Assembly: GCA_025408425.1 (NCBI GenBank)
Contig: JANXYX010000027.1
Location: 1-64,000, forward strand
DNA length: 64,000 nt
Origin: Granulicella sp.
Lineage (GTDB): Bacteria > Acidobacteriota > Terriglobia > Terriglobales > Acidobacteriaceae
Reading direction: 5' to 3'
Part shown: in pieces, positions 40,801 through 51,486 of the stretch
Layout: each line of letters opens with the position of its first letter
How positions within the stretch are numbered: the stretch's first letter is position 1
The notes under the pieces: model-generated
Told to the model about the DNA's origin: nothing
What the model saw: the letters and a program-made list of their open reading frames with translations, nothing else
Databases searched by the model: none
Position numbers and translations under genes: made by a program

Positions 40801-42102
40801 CTACTCGGTCCAGGCGGCTCCGTCAGGATAGGCAAAGCGGGTGAGGGATTCTTCGCGGATCTGGATGCTGTAGCCGGGGGCGGTGGGGAGTTGGTAGTGT
40901 CCGTTGCGAATGATGACTGGATCGAGGAAGTGCTCGTGGAGATGGTCTACGAACTCGATGACGCGGTTTTCGAGTGAGGCGGAGACTGAGAGGAAGTCGA
41001 AGACGGAGAGGTGCTGGACGTACTCGCAGAGTCCGACGCCGCCAGCATGGGGACAGACGGGGATGTTGAATTTGGCGGCCATCAGGATGATGGCGAGGTT
41101 CTCGTTAACGCCAGCTACGCGGCAGCTATCGAGTTGGAGGACGTCAATGGCCTGGGCCTGGAGGAGTTGTTTGAAGATGATGCGGTTCTGGACATGTTCT
41201 CCGGTGGCGATGCGAACCTGTGGGACTTCGCGGCGGATGCGAGCGTGGCCGAGGATGTCGTCGGGACTGGTGGGCTCTTCCATCCACCAGGGTTTGAGTT
41301 CGGCAAGATGGCTGGTGCGCTGGATGGCTTCGAGGACGCCCCACTTCTGGTTGGCGTCGACCATGAGCTTGTTGGTCCAGCCGATCTCTTCGCGGACGAT
41401 GTGGCCGCGGCGGAGGTCTTCGTCGGGGTCGCCACCTACTTTGAGCTTGAAGTGAGTCCAGCCTTCGGCCAGGGCTTCTTTGCAGAGGCGGCGGATCTTA
41501 TCTTCGGAGTAGCCGAACCAGCCTACGGAGGTGGTGTATGCAGGGTAGCCGGTCTGCTGAAGCTGGGTGAGGCGTTCTGGCTTGCCGTGAGAACGCGCCT
41601 GATTGAGGATGGCTAGAGCTTCTTCCGGGGTGAGGGCGTCGTCGATGTAACGGAAGTCCACGGCGGTGAGGAGCTGGGCTGGCTCCATGTCGGCGAGGAG
41701 TTGCCAGAGGGGCTTGGACTCGGCTTTGGCGTAAAGATCCCAGACGGCGTTGATGAGGGCTCCGGTGGCGAGATGGATCACGCCTTTCTCGGGGCCTAGC
41801 CAGCGGAACTGAGAGTCGTCGGTGAGTTGACGTCCGAAGGCGCGGAGGTCGTCGGTGAGGGAGCTGAGGGTGCGGTTGACGACGTAGCGGGTGAGGTATT
41901 TGAGTGCCTGGACAACGAGATCAGTCCCGCGGCCGAGAGTGAAAGTCAGGCCGTGGCCTTCGAGGCCGTTGTTGGTTTCAAGGATGCAATAGGCTGCCGA
42001 GTAGTCGGGGTCCTTGTTGACGGCATCGGAACCGATCTGTTCACGAGAGGTTGGAAAGCGAAGATCGATTACGCGGACATTGGTGATAACGATTTCGTTC
42101 AA
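40801..42102 (-). CDS. L-fuconate dehydratase-like enolase superfamily enzyme
   Basis: GHGLTFTLGRGTDLVVQALKYL; WTHFKLKVGGDPDEDLRR; LMVDANQKWGVLEAI; VCPHAGGVGLCEYVQHLS; TTG start at 42102. Confidence 0.88.
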   Translation of the reverse strand: MNEIVITNVRVIDLRFPTSREQIGSDAVNKDPDYSAAYCILETNNGLEGHGLTFTLGRGTDLVVQALKYLTRYVVNRTLSSLTDDLRAFGRQLTDDSQFRWLGPEKGVIHLATGALINAVWDLYAKAESKPLWQLLADMEPAQLLTAVDFRYIDDALTPEEALAILNQARSHGKPERLTQLQQTGYPAYTTSVGWFGYSEDKIRRLCKEALAEGWTHFKLKVGGDPDEDLRRGHIVREEIGWTNKLMVDANQKWGVLEAIQRTSHLAELKPWWMEEPTSPDDILGHARIRREVPQVRIATGEHVQNRIIFKQLLQAQAIDVLQLDSCRVAGVNENLAIILMAAKFNIPVCPHAGGVGLCEYVQHLSVFDFLSVSASLENRVIEFVDHLHEHFLDPVIIRNGHYQLPTAPGYSIQIREESLTRFAYPDGAAWTE

Positions 42103-42137
42103 CTGGGACTTACCTTTCGTGACAGATCTAAGCAAAA

Positions 42138-42911
42138 CTAGGCTGCGGTCCAACCGCCGTCGATGGGGATAACTGCGCCGTTGATGAACTCGGCTTCGCG
42201 GGAGCAAAGAAAGCGAATGAGTGAGGCGATGTCCTCAGGAGTACCGAGGCGTCCGATGGGCTGACGGGCAACCAGCTCTGCACGGACTTTCTCCTTTTCA
42301 TGGGAGTGATATTTGTCGAGGTACCCTTCAACGAAGGGCGTCTGGACGGTGCCTGGAGCGATGCAGTTGATGCGCAGCTCTTTGGGATAGTCGACAGCGA
42401 TCTGGCGGGTCATTGCCTGGACCGCACCCTTGCTGGCGCAGTACGCAAAGCGCTGCTTGACGCCTACGCTGCCGGCGACTGAACCCATGTTGACGATGCT
42501 GCCATGAGAGGTGAGGAGCAGCGGGAACGCGGCCTGCGTGACGAGGAAGACCGAGTTGACGTTGACGCGCATGACTCGATTGAAGTCGTCCTCAGAGGTG
42601 TGCGTGACGTCGCCGACAAGACCAATGCCGGCGTTGTTGACGAGGATGTCGAGCTTTGGGATGGCTGCGAAGGCAGCAGCAATTGAGGTGAAGGATGTGA
42701 CATCCATCTCTATTGCTTTAGCATTGGGGAGTTGCTCTGCCAGAGCTTGAGCAGCGGTTAAGTTTAGATCCGCTATCAAGACATGAGCCCCAGCACGGGA
42801 TAGCTCGCGGCAGGTAGCTGCACCTATGCCGCTTGCGCCTCCGGTGACGAGAGCTATGTGGTGATCGAGTCGAAAGGCGTCGCTTGCGGGAGAGAGGGTA
42901 GGCGTCAGCAC
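42138..42911 (-). CDS. SDR family oxidoreductase
   Basis: ALVTGGASGIGAATCREL; LVNNAGIG; YCASKGAVQAMTRQIAVDY. Confidence 0.93.
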   Translation of the reverse strand: MLTPTLSPASDAFRLDHHIALVTGGASGIGAATCRELSRAGAHVLIADLNLTAAQALAEQLPNAKAIEMDVTSFTSIAAAFAAIPKLDILVNNAGIGLVGDVTHTSEDDFNRVMRVNVNSVFLVTQAAFPLLLTSHGSIVNMGSVAGSVGVKQRFAYCASKGAVQAMTRQIAVDYPKELRINCIAPGTVQTPFVEGYLDKYHSHEKEKVRAELVARQPIGRLGTPEDIASLIRFLCSREAEFINGAVIPIDGGWTAA

Positions 42912-42981
42912 GAAGGAAATGATAACTCATTTTCAGGAATGAAAACAGGGTAAGGCTTCAAGATTTTCATGAGAGAAAAAA

Positions 42982-43013
42982 CGATGGCCCCGGCATAAGC
43001 GCCGGGGCCATCG
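42982..43013 (-). terminator. Terminator-like hairpin
   Basis: CGATGGCCCCGGC-ataagc-GCCGGGGCCATCG. Confidence 0.65.
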
Positions 43014-43033
43014 CGATTGGTTGTTGAAGTTAC

Positions 43034-45172
43034 TTACGGGATGGTCTGGAAGCGACCATTCTGGAGGCCAAGAGAGTAGGGCTGGTAGAGCGGTACACCA
43101 GCGCCGACGATCTCCGTAATGGATGAGGCATTGTCACTGCCGACCCACACGTTACCAGACTGATCGACCACGATAGAGCGTCCAGGTCCGAGGAAAGTGG
43201 AGGACTTCTGGAAACCACCAGCAGTCGTTCCATCAGGGGAGAGGCTGACTGGGCCGGAGGTAAGTTCCGAGACGCCTACCAAGCCGCTGACGGAGTTCGT
43301 GGCATTGTTAGCGACCCAGGAGTTCTGGATACCGTCGAGGACCATAGCTGTTGGGTTGTTGACTCCTGCCGTACCGGCCGAGGTGGGCCAGCCGCTTACT
43401 GCGGCGTAGCTTGTGCCACTTCCGTTGAGCTTCGTCACAGAGTTGCTGGAGGACTGGGAGCTGATGTAGATGTTGTTCGAAGTAGTGGCGCCATTGTAAG
43501 CATCGGTAGAAATTCCGTAGGTTGGTCCATTGGTTGTGAAGGGAACGGTGGAGTAGCCATTCAAGAGGTTGAGTCCGGTGCTGGCTGGAGCGATACGGGA
43601 GACGAACGTTGAACCGGAGCTGGCCCAGATCGCGCCAGCGGGAGAGTTATCCACGAAGAGCCGGTTGGCCGTGCCAACTACCGAAGAGATTTGAGTTGGA
43701 GTGACGGCCGCGACGGCGGTAGACGCACCGGGGATCATGTAGACCGCAGTTCCTGCGGCCGTTGAGAAGTAGACGTTATTGGCTCCGTCCGCGGCGATTG
43801 CCAATGCGGGCGCAGCCGTTGGGAAAGTGAGCGTGACAAGGGTGGTGGGGCTATAGCGGTAGATGTTGTTGGAACTGCCGCCAAACCAAACATTGCCCTT
43901 ATCGTCGACTACACCACCGCTATTTGCGCCGCCGCTGAAAAAGACGCAGGTACCGGGGGTGCCGTTGGGACTGAACTGAGCAAGATTGCCGGTGGATGCC
44001 TGGCCGTTTGCGATCCAGACGTTGCCGTTGAGGTCGATGCCTACGTCAGTTGGGCTATTGAGGAACGAACCGCTGGAGGTACCGCAGGAGCTGGATGTGC
44101 TGTAATTGACGGCAATCGTCCAGTCGGAGGGGGCTGCCGTAAGAGCTGGCTGATAGGGCGCTCCGACCGCAGGAGAGAGGTTGAACAGGTTCTGAAGGTT
44201 CGAGGTGCTGCCGTTGGTGGGGTTGACGAACATGTAGTATGCGGCCTGAAGGACATCCGTCGCGGGTGCGAAGGTGGTTCCAAGGGGAACAACCGTATTG
44301 GCCGGATTGGGAGGCGTAGCATTCGCGAAGAGCGTGGCGCAATTGGCGGCGCTAGCGGACGCGTTGTTGACGCAAGCGGAGATGATGTTTGCGATGTGAT
44401 TGATCTTTGCGGTCTCAGGCGTGACGGTTACCGTCACTGCAGAGACTCCGCTGCTGATGAGGCCGTTCATGCCGGTGCCATCTGCTGCACCCGTATGAGT
44501 CACAGACGATTGCGCCGTACCGTTGGCCAAGTCAACCATATTTGAAACGAGACTGAACGAGTTTTTGAGAGCGCCCTTGGCAGCACCGATACCGTCTGCG
44601 GCCACCGTGTCGTTGGACGGGAAGAAGTACTGCTGGATTGCCGCGATGGTCGCGACGGTTGTGACTTCCGACATATCGACGAAGTTTGCGGCACCGATCT
44701 GGCTGCAGACGCCAAGGGGCGCGATGAAGACCGCTGCAGTGTTATTGACGCTGGGGTCGTGAGTATTGAGGGTGTTTCCGCCCTTGGCAACTAGATAGAC
44801 CAATGGGTCGCTTGCGCCGATCGGGCAAGAGAAGGTGTTTCCGGTATTGGGATAGGAGGTTCCAGGAGTGGGATCTTTAACAAACGAGAATGATCCGGCG
44901 TTGTCGTCCGCGGTGGTTGTTGTCGCGACTACGGAGGCGGCAGTCGAGAGTCTGCTCTGGCCAGCGAAGTTGAGTGTGACGGTGGAGAAAGCGACAGGCT
45001 GATTACCGCCATGTACTTTGCCGCTTACCGCGCCACCTACTCCGAGAGGGTTTCCGCTGGCAGCCGTTGTGACCAGGTTGGCGCAGCCTGAAGTCAGCAT
45101 GGCACTCGAAGCGAGAAGGGCCAGCAAGATTCTTGGCGAGCCGTGAGTACGGGTGAAGTTGAAACCATTCAT
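43034..45172 (-). CDS. Lipoprotein with NHL/SMP-30-like beta-propeller repeats
   Basis: MNGFNFTRTHGSPRILLALLASSAMLTSGCANLV lipobox; DVGIDLNGNVWIANGQAS, GRSIVVDQSGNVWVGSDNAS repeats; ATG 45172 with GGAGG. Confidence 0.82.
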   Translation of the reverse strand: MNGFNFTRTHGSPRILLALLASSAMLTSGCANLVTTAASGNPLGVGGAVSGKVHGGNQPVAFSTVTLNFAGQSRLSTAASVVATTTTADDNAGSFSFVKDPTPGTSYPNTGNTFSCPIGASDPLVYLVAKGGNTLNTHDPSVNNTAAVFIAPLGVCSQIGAANFVDMSEVTTVATIAAIQQYFFPSNDTVAADGIGAAKGALKNSFSLVSNMVDLANGTAQSSVTHTGAADGTGMNGLISSGVSAVTVTVTPETAKINHIANIISACVNNASASAANCATLFANATPPNPANTVVPLGTTFAPATDVLQAAYYMFVNPTNGSTSNLQNLFNLSPAVGAPYQPALTAAPSDWTIAVNYSTSSSCGTSSGSFLNSPTDVGIDLNGNVWIANGQASTGNLAQFSPNGTPGTCVFFSGGANSGGVVDDKGNVWFGGSSNNIYRYSPTTLVTLTFPTAAPALAIAADGANNVYFSTAAGTAVYMIPGASTAVAAVTPTQISSVVGTANRLFVDNSPAGAIWASSGSTFVSRIAPASTGLNLLNGYSTVPFTTNGPTYGISTDAYNGATTSNNIYISSQSSSNSVTKLNGSGTSYAAVSGWPTSAGTAGVNNPTAMVLDGIQNSWVANNATNSVSGLVGVSELTSGPVSLSPDGTTAGGFQKSSTFLGPGRSIVVDQSGNVWVGSDNASSITEIVGAGVPLYQPYSLGLQNGRFQTIP

Positions 45173-45662
45173 AGGAATTGCCTCCGAAGGATAGATGTTG
45201 CGGTTTACTCTGCTGTACCGAATGACACAGGGACAAATGCCGATGAGGGAGGTGATGCGACCGGAGAACGGGCTGTGCACAATAGCTTGACCTTGTGGAG
45301 TAAGACACAGTTGGTTATGTTCGGACCCGGACAATTTTTTAGAACAAAGTTGAAAAGAAGTGCTGCATCTGGGGGAAGAATATTCCTTATTTGAGCTAAA
45401 GAGTTACTTAATTGTTGGTGAAATTAGTTAACCTGACCCATTAGCGAAATGTTGCCTGATCAATTGCAATTTGCAGGTAAGGGAATCTTTTTTGATAACA
45501 GCGTCCTGGTTAACGGGTCTGGAACTGCTCAGCGACTTGAATTGATCTTTCGAGAGCGGCATCAACGCCCTTCCATTGCGCGGGTTCGATCGATGTTGGA
45601 GCATAGACAACACTTCATTGAGTTATCGACAGCGAAGAGCAGAATCTTTAATACCGAGATGA

Positions 45663-45702
45663 CCTTCAGGGTTTCTGAAGGCTCTCTCAACAGCCTTTTT
45701 TT
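45663..45702 (+). promoter_or_regulatory. Overlapping hairpins ending in a T-tract (attenuator-like)
   Basis: CCTTCAG-ggttt-CTGAAGG overlaps AAGGCT-ctctcaac-AGCCTT+TTTTT by AAGG (678-681). Confidence 0.5.
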
Positions 45703-45929
45703 ATCTTTATTCCGAGGGGTGGTCGATACAACTATTGGTGTAGCCGTCCGAGGGGTTAACTGGAGCGGTAACAGTTAAACTGATCCTCAGGTTCGCCGTA
45801 GGGACTGGATGGACGAGGCCAGCAGATGCGGGGACGAACGTTTATAGTGTTGGCTAACTTGCGCCGATGGTTGTGGGGAACCTGCTGCCGCCCCGTCGAC
45901 GCTTAGAAATTACAGGAGAGTGTCTCGCA

Positions 45930-46742
45930 ATGAAGACCCCAACAACAACCATACTTGCCGCATTGACCTTAGGTGCAGCGATGATTTTGACCGGCTGCAA
46001 GAGTGCTCCGCCAGCATCTGCCCCGACAGCGGGAAGACTGAATTCTGACGGGTCGATTACGAATCCCGATGGCTCGGTCACGTATCCAGCTGGTTCATCG
46101 CAGGCTGGTAATGCTCAAGGCACACAGAGTGCCGATGGCTCCACGAAGCCTGCCGCGGCAACGAGTACACCAGCAAGGGCACCAGCAGTTGTTCCCCACC
46201 CCGCGACCGGAGCGACGCGATCGCCGGCAACTGCCACAGTGCCGCAGACACGAACGATTCCGAGCGGAACAAGCGTCGCGGTTTCAATTTCCGAGACTTT
46301 GAGCGCGAGCCGCAATAATGCAGGTGACAGCTTCAGTGGTGTTTTGAGTGAGCCTCTGATGGTCGATGGTCAGGCGGTCTATCCGCGCGGGACCAAGGTG
46401 ACTGGTGTCGTCGCTGCAGCAAAGGGACGTGGACGCTTCAAAGGTTCGGGTGACCTCGCGATCGAGTTGACGGAGATTGAGGGGACACGAGTGAGCACCA
46501 ACGAATACGAGAAGGCGCAGGCTGGCAAAGGCAAGCGAACGGCAGGTATGATTGGCGGCGGAGCTGGGCTTGGCGCGCTGATTGGCGGTCTGGCGGGTGG
46601 CGGCAAGGGGGCTTTGATCGGGGGACTTGCAGGCGCCGGTGCTGGCACGGCGGCTTCGGCCTATACGGGCAACAAAGATGTGGTGATACCGGCTGAATCG
46701 ATCGTTACTTTTACGCTGACTGCACCTGTTACTGCTCGCTAA
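45930..46742 (+). CDS. Glycine-zipper lipoprotein
   Basis: MKTPTTTILAALTLGAAMILTGCKSAPPAS lipobox, AGGAGAG upstream; GLGALIGGLAGGGKGALIGGLAGAGAG. Confidence 0.8.
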   Translation: MKTPTTTILAALTLGAAMILTGCKSAPPASAPTAGRLNSDGSITNPDGSVTYPAGSSQAGNAQGTQSADGSTKPAAATSTPARAPAVVPHPATGATRSPATATVPQTRTIPSGTSVAVSISETLSASRNNAGDSFSGVLSEPLMVDGQAVYPRGTKVTGVVAAAKGRGRFKGSGDLAIELTEIEGTRVSTNEYEKAQAGKGKRTAGMIGGGAGLGALIGGLAGGGKGALIGGLAGAGAGTAASAYTGNKDVVIPAESIVTFTLTAPVTAR

Positions 46743-46757
46743 GAAGTCTGTGATTTG

Positions 46758-46786
46758 AAGGCCCCTTCACCTGGTGGAGGGGCCTT
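46758..46786 (+). terminator. Rho-independent terminator-like hairpin
   Basis: AAGGCCCCTTCACC/GGTGGAGGGGCCTT then CTGCTTTT. Confidence 0.75.
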
Positions 46787-46813
46787 CTGCTTTTAAGGCG
46801 GTAAACTGACAGA

Positions 46814-47425
46814 ATGCGCCTGAGTCCAGTATTTCTATTGTCGGCAACAGATGTTGCACACTTCCCGTCTGAAGCCAAGACGTTTGGTGCCCCTGAGATT
46901 GCGTTCCTTGGGCGATCAAACGTAGGCAAGTCGTCATTGATCAATTCCCTGCTGGGATCGAAGCAGGCGCACACGTCGTCTACTCCGGGCCGGACCCGTG
47001 CGATCAACTTCTTTGCGCTGCACGAAGGTGTGGGCGAGAAGATGAAGCAACGGCCGACGATGATCTTCGCCGACCTGCCGGGGTATGGCTATGCAAAGAT
47101 TTCGAAGTCGATTTCGTCGGAGTGGCCGAAGTTTATTGAGCCTTATCTGGCCGAGCGGGATACGTTGGCGCTGGCGATTTGTCTGGTGGACACGAATATT
47201 CCGCCGCAGCCAAGTGACAAGCAGCTGATTGAATATTTCAAGCAGACGCAGCGTCCTTTTCTTGTGGTGGGGACGAAGGCAGACCGGTTGTCGAACAACG
47301 TACTGGCGAAGAGCATTGCCACGTTGAAGCGGGAGCATGGGGTGGATGAGGTGTTGCCGGTGTCGGCGAAGACGGATGCCGGGACTAAGGCGCTGTGGGC
47401 CAGATTGATGGCGGTGGCGGAGTAG
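46814..47425 (+). CDS. engB: Ribosome biogenesis GTPase EngB/YsxC
   Basis: EIAFLGRSNVGKSSLINSLLGSKQAHTSSTPGRTRAINFF; DLPGYGYAK; VGTKADRL. Confidence 0.96.
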   Translation: MRLSPVFLLSATDVAHFPSEAKTFGAPEIAFLGRSNVGKSSLINSLLGSKQAHTSSTPGRTRAINFFALHEGVGEKMKQRPTMIFADLPGYGYAKISKSISSEWPKFIEPYLAERDTLALAICLVDTNIPPQPSDKQLIEYFKQTQRPFLVVGTKADRLSNNVLAKSIATLKREHGVDEVLPVSAKTDAGTKALWARLMAVAE

Positions 47426-47434
47426 GGCCCGTCT

Positions 47435-48223
47435 CTAGGTGTTGGTTGCGAGGTGCTGGTTGTCGTGGATCAGGTGGTCGCGCTCGTGGCGGGTGAGCCA
47501 GAGGGTGCGGCATAGGGGCGATTCGCGGGGCAGGATTTTAGGGGCGGCGTGAAGCCATTTGCTGCGGAGGGTGTCTTCGGGAGCGATGAGGTTGAGGGCG
47601 CGGGCGTCGAATGCTCTAAGGGCCGAGGGTGTGGGCTGGGGGAAGGATTCCAAGTGCCAGTGACTTTGAGCCAGAGTGGTTTCGAGGAGCGCGTCTGCGT
47701 CTATGGCTTCGGGGTTGGTTCGATCGAAGTCCATGATGATTGCGCCGTTTGATTTGAAAGAGCGGGCGAAGGCGCGGGCTTCGAGGTGGCTGAGGTCGGT
47801 AAAGAGTTGTGGGGCTACTCCGCGGTCGAGGAGTTCCTGAAGGGTTTCGAGGAGGTTGGCCTGAAGGCCGACGGAGAGTGGAAGGTGTTTGCGGACCTCG
47901 TTCTTCATCGCGCGGAGGGCTTCGTCGAGGGTGTTGACGACAAAGTCGCAGGAGCCAGAGCGTAGGGCCTGATGTGCGACGGTGGGACTCTCTTCGATGC
48001 TGAGACAGACTGCTCCGGCGATGTTGGCAGCGATCGAGAGGGCGGCGCCCTGGGGGCCGAGGCCGCAGGAGAGGATGAGGGCTCCGCCCCAATCCTGACG
48101 GAGATGGTGGAGGACCGTGAAGGTGCGGAGGGTGCGGGTTTGGAGGGTGTCGTACAGGGGGTCGGTGGCTGGCATCGGGCTATATCCAGAATAGACGGGA
48201 TAGAGGGTGGACGGTTGAGACAC
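47435..48223 (-). CDS. Stand-alone urocanase Rossmann-like domain protein
   Basis: GGALILSCGLGPQGAALSIAANIAGAVCLSIEESP...GSCDFVVNTLDEALRAMKNEV..LPLSVGLQANLLETLQELLDRGVAPQLFTDLS resembles the central NAD-binding region of urocanate hydratase. Confidence 0.6.
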   Translation of the reverse strand: MSQPSTLYPVYSGYSPMPATDPLYDTLQTRTLRTFTVLHHLRQDWGGALILSCGLGPQGAALSIAANIAGAVCLSIEESPTVAHQALRSGSCDFVVNTLDEALRAMKNEVRKHLPLSVGLQANLLETLQELLDRGVAPQLFTDLSHLEARAFARSFKSNGAIIMDFDRTNPEAIDADALLETTLAQSHWHLESFPQPTPSALRAFDARALNLIAPEDTLRSKWLHAAPKILPRESPLCRTLWLTRHERDHLIHDNQHLATNT

Positions 48224-48287
48224 CGGGGCAGGCTAAGAGGATTGGATTTTGACGGGGTGAAAGAAGGGTGATCGCTTAAGCACGAAA

Positions 48288-48320
48288 CCCATCCGCTACG
48301 ACGAAGCTGTAAGGGATGGG
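48288..48320. repeat. H-family hairpin copy F2 (degenerate)
   Basis: CCCAT-CCGCTAC-GACGAAGCT-GTAAGGG-ATGGG. Confidence 0.55.
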
Positions 48321-48345
48321 CAGGATGGTTGGGTGTGGCGGACAA

Positions 48346-48385
48346 CCCCACGTCAGAGATGAAGCCGTCTGACATGGGGCACCCG
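48346..48385. repeat. H-family hairpin copy F
   Basis: CCCCAC-GTCAGA-GATGAAGCCG-TCTGAC-ATGGGGCACCCG. Confidence 0.85.
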
Positions 48386-48393
48386 GTTTTGGG

Positions 48394-49740
<1,347 letters not shown>

Positions 49741-49767
49741 TCTGGGCAATACCCTTCTATGAGTCAA

Positions 49768-49854
49768 TTATCCGTGGATGCGGATAACCCAGTATCGCGC
49801 ACGGCGATACCGGGCGCAACTTGAAGGGTGAGAGCAAGTTACGTCACCGGTAAC
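49768..49854. promoter_or_regulatory. Hairpin-dense ino1 leader / dedA 3' region
   Basis: TTATCCG/CGGATAA, GTATCGC/GCGATAC, AACTTG/CAAGTT and GTTAC/GTAAC arms within 87 bp. Confidence 0.5.
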
Positions 49855-50492
49855 TAAGCCGGATCGACGCTGATACGGTTTTTCCAGTGGGTCCAGAGGA
49901 ACCAGACGATGCCAACGACGAGGGCAATTTCGACACCTAGATGGAAGCGGTGAAAGATGGCTTTGAAGCGAGGGTCGGTATCCCACTCGTCTCCGAGCTT
50001 CATGCCGACGTAGGCGAGGGCGTAGCACCAGGGCCACGAGCCGATGAAGGTGTAGGCGTGGAAACGAAGCTGGGGCATGCGGGCGATGCCGGCGGGTAGA
50101 GCGATGAAGGTGCGGACGACGGGAAGGAGGCGACCGATCATGACGGTGATGCCGCCGTATTTGGCAAAATAGTGCTCGACGCGATCGAGATCGTGGCGGC
50201 TGAGGAGGACGAAGCGGCCGAAGCGCTCGATGGCGGGACGGCCTCCCCAGGCACCGAGCCAGTAGGCGGGGATGGAGCCGAGGTTGCAACCGATGGCTCC
50301 TGCAGTCGCGACCCAGAAGAGTTTGAGTTGGCCGGTGTGAACGAGGAAGCCGGCGAAGGGCATGATGATCTCAGACGGCAGAGGGATGCAGGCCGACTCG
50401 ATTCCCATGAGAAGTGCCACGCCAGCGTAGCCTCCCGCTGAGATGACCGAGATGATGAAGGTGGCAAGAATGGTGATAATTCGCTCAGACAT
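49854..50492 (-). CDS. DedA family membrane protein
   Basis: GVALLMGIESACIPLPSEIIMPFAGFLV; FVLLSRHDLDRVEHYFAKYGGITVMIGRLLPVVRTFIALPAGIARM. Confidence 0.93.
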   Translation of the reverse strand: MSERIITILATFIISVISAGGYAGVALLMGIESACIPLPSEIIMPFAGFLVHTGQLKLFWVATAGAIGCNLGSIPAYWLGAWGGRPAIERFGRFVLLSRHDLDRVEHYFAKYGGITVMIGRLLPVVRTFIALPAGIARMPQLRFHAYTFIGSWPWCYALAYVGMKLGDEWDTDPRFKAIFHRFHLGVEIALVVGIVWFLWTHWKNRISVDPA

Positions 50493-50563
50493 GAATGATG
50501 GCAGTATAGCGAGATGAGCAAAACTGTGTGATGAGCTAGCATTGAAAGTTCAGGAGAGGTTCA

Positions 50564-51379
50564 ATGTCAGATACGGTTGTAGTTCCAGCAGCAGCAGTCG
50601 AGGCAACATCTTCACCAGCCGCAGTTGCTCCAACAGGTCGACCGGCGAGCAGCTATGGTGCGGCGCCCCATGATCCTTCAAAACCGCCGGTAAAGCGCCA
50701 GATTGTGTGCTTCAGCTTCTATAAGGTGATGCCCGAGTGGCGCAGGTTGCCGGCAGAGGAGAAAGCCGCTCACAAAGAAGAGTTTGCAGCGGTGCTGGCG
50801 AAGTGGAACAAGCCGGGAGAGTTTCTGTCGCTGACGTACTCGACGGTGGGGACACGAGGCGATGTGGATATGTGCGTCTGGTCGATTGGCTATGCAGTGG
50901 ACGAGCTGAACCAGATGCGGAGTGAGTTGATGGGAACCGCTCTGGGTGGGTATCTGAACTCGCCACATAACTTTCTGGCGATGACGAAGCGCTCGCAGTA
51001 CCAGATCGATCGCGTGGACGAGAGTGAAGGCGAAGGGCGCGGGGCGATTCGTCCGGGCGGACAGAAGTACATCTTTATCTACCCGTTCTGGAAGACGAGG
51101 CCATGGTATTTGCTGCCGATGCCAGAGCGGAAGCGGTTGATGGATGAACATATCCGGATTGGACTGCTGTATCCGCGAGTGAAACTGAATACGACCTATT
51201 CGTTTGGGATTGATGACCAGGAGTTCGTGGTGGCGTTCGAAACGAACTTTCCTGAGGACTTCCTGGACCTGGTCCAGCAGCTTCGCGAGACGGAGATCAG
51301 CATGTACACGCTGCAGGACACACCGATCTTTAGTTGTGTGCGAGTACCGCCGATAGAGATGCTGAATCGGCTGGGTTAG
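50564..51379 (+). CDS. hemQ: Chlorite dismutase-family coproheme decarboxylase
   Basis: VCFSFYKVMPEWRRLP...FLSLTYSTVGTRGDVDMCVWSIG; YIFIYPFWKTRPWYLLPMPERKRLMDEHIRIG; FGIDDQEFVVAFETNFPEDFLDLVQQLRETE. Confidence 0.92.
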   Translation: MSDTVVVPAAAVEATSSPAAVAPTGRPASSYGAAPHDPSKPPVKRQIVCFSFYKVMPEWRRLPAEEKAAHKEEFAAVLAKWNKPGEFLSLTYSTVGTRGDVDMCVWSIGYAVDELNQMRSELMGTALGGYLNSPHNFLAMTKRSQYQIDRVDESEGEGRGAIRPGGQKYIFIYPFWKTRPWYLLPMPERKRLMDEHIRIGLLYPRVKLNTTYSFGIDDQEFVVAFETNFPEDFLDLVQQLRETEISMYTLQDTPIFSCVRVPPIEMLNRLG

Positions 51380-51418
51380 CGATAACTAGGGACGGCTGCT
51401 GGGGTGACGGCTACAACC

Positions 51419-51453
51419 CCCCATTCTTCGCAGTGAGGGGGCGAAGAATGGGG
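51419..51453. repeat. Perfect 13-bp inverted repeat
   Basis: CCCCATTCTTCGC-agtgagggg-GCGAAGAATGGGG between hemQ and nth. Confidence 0.75.
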
Positions 51454-51486
51454 ATCCTGACTCCTCTAACTACTCTGAGGATTTCG

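Noticed and set aside
45449-45778. 109-aa plus-strand ORF
   Set aside because: No signal or domain; overlaps a probable terminator hairpin and T-tract; better explained as a leader or intergenic RNA.
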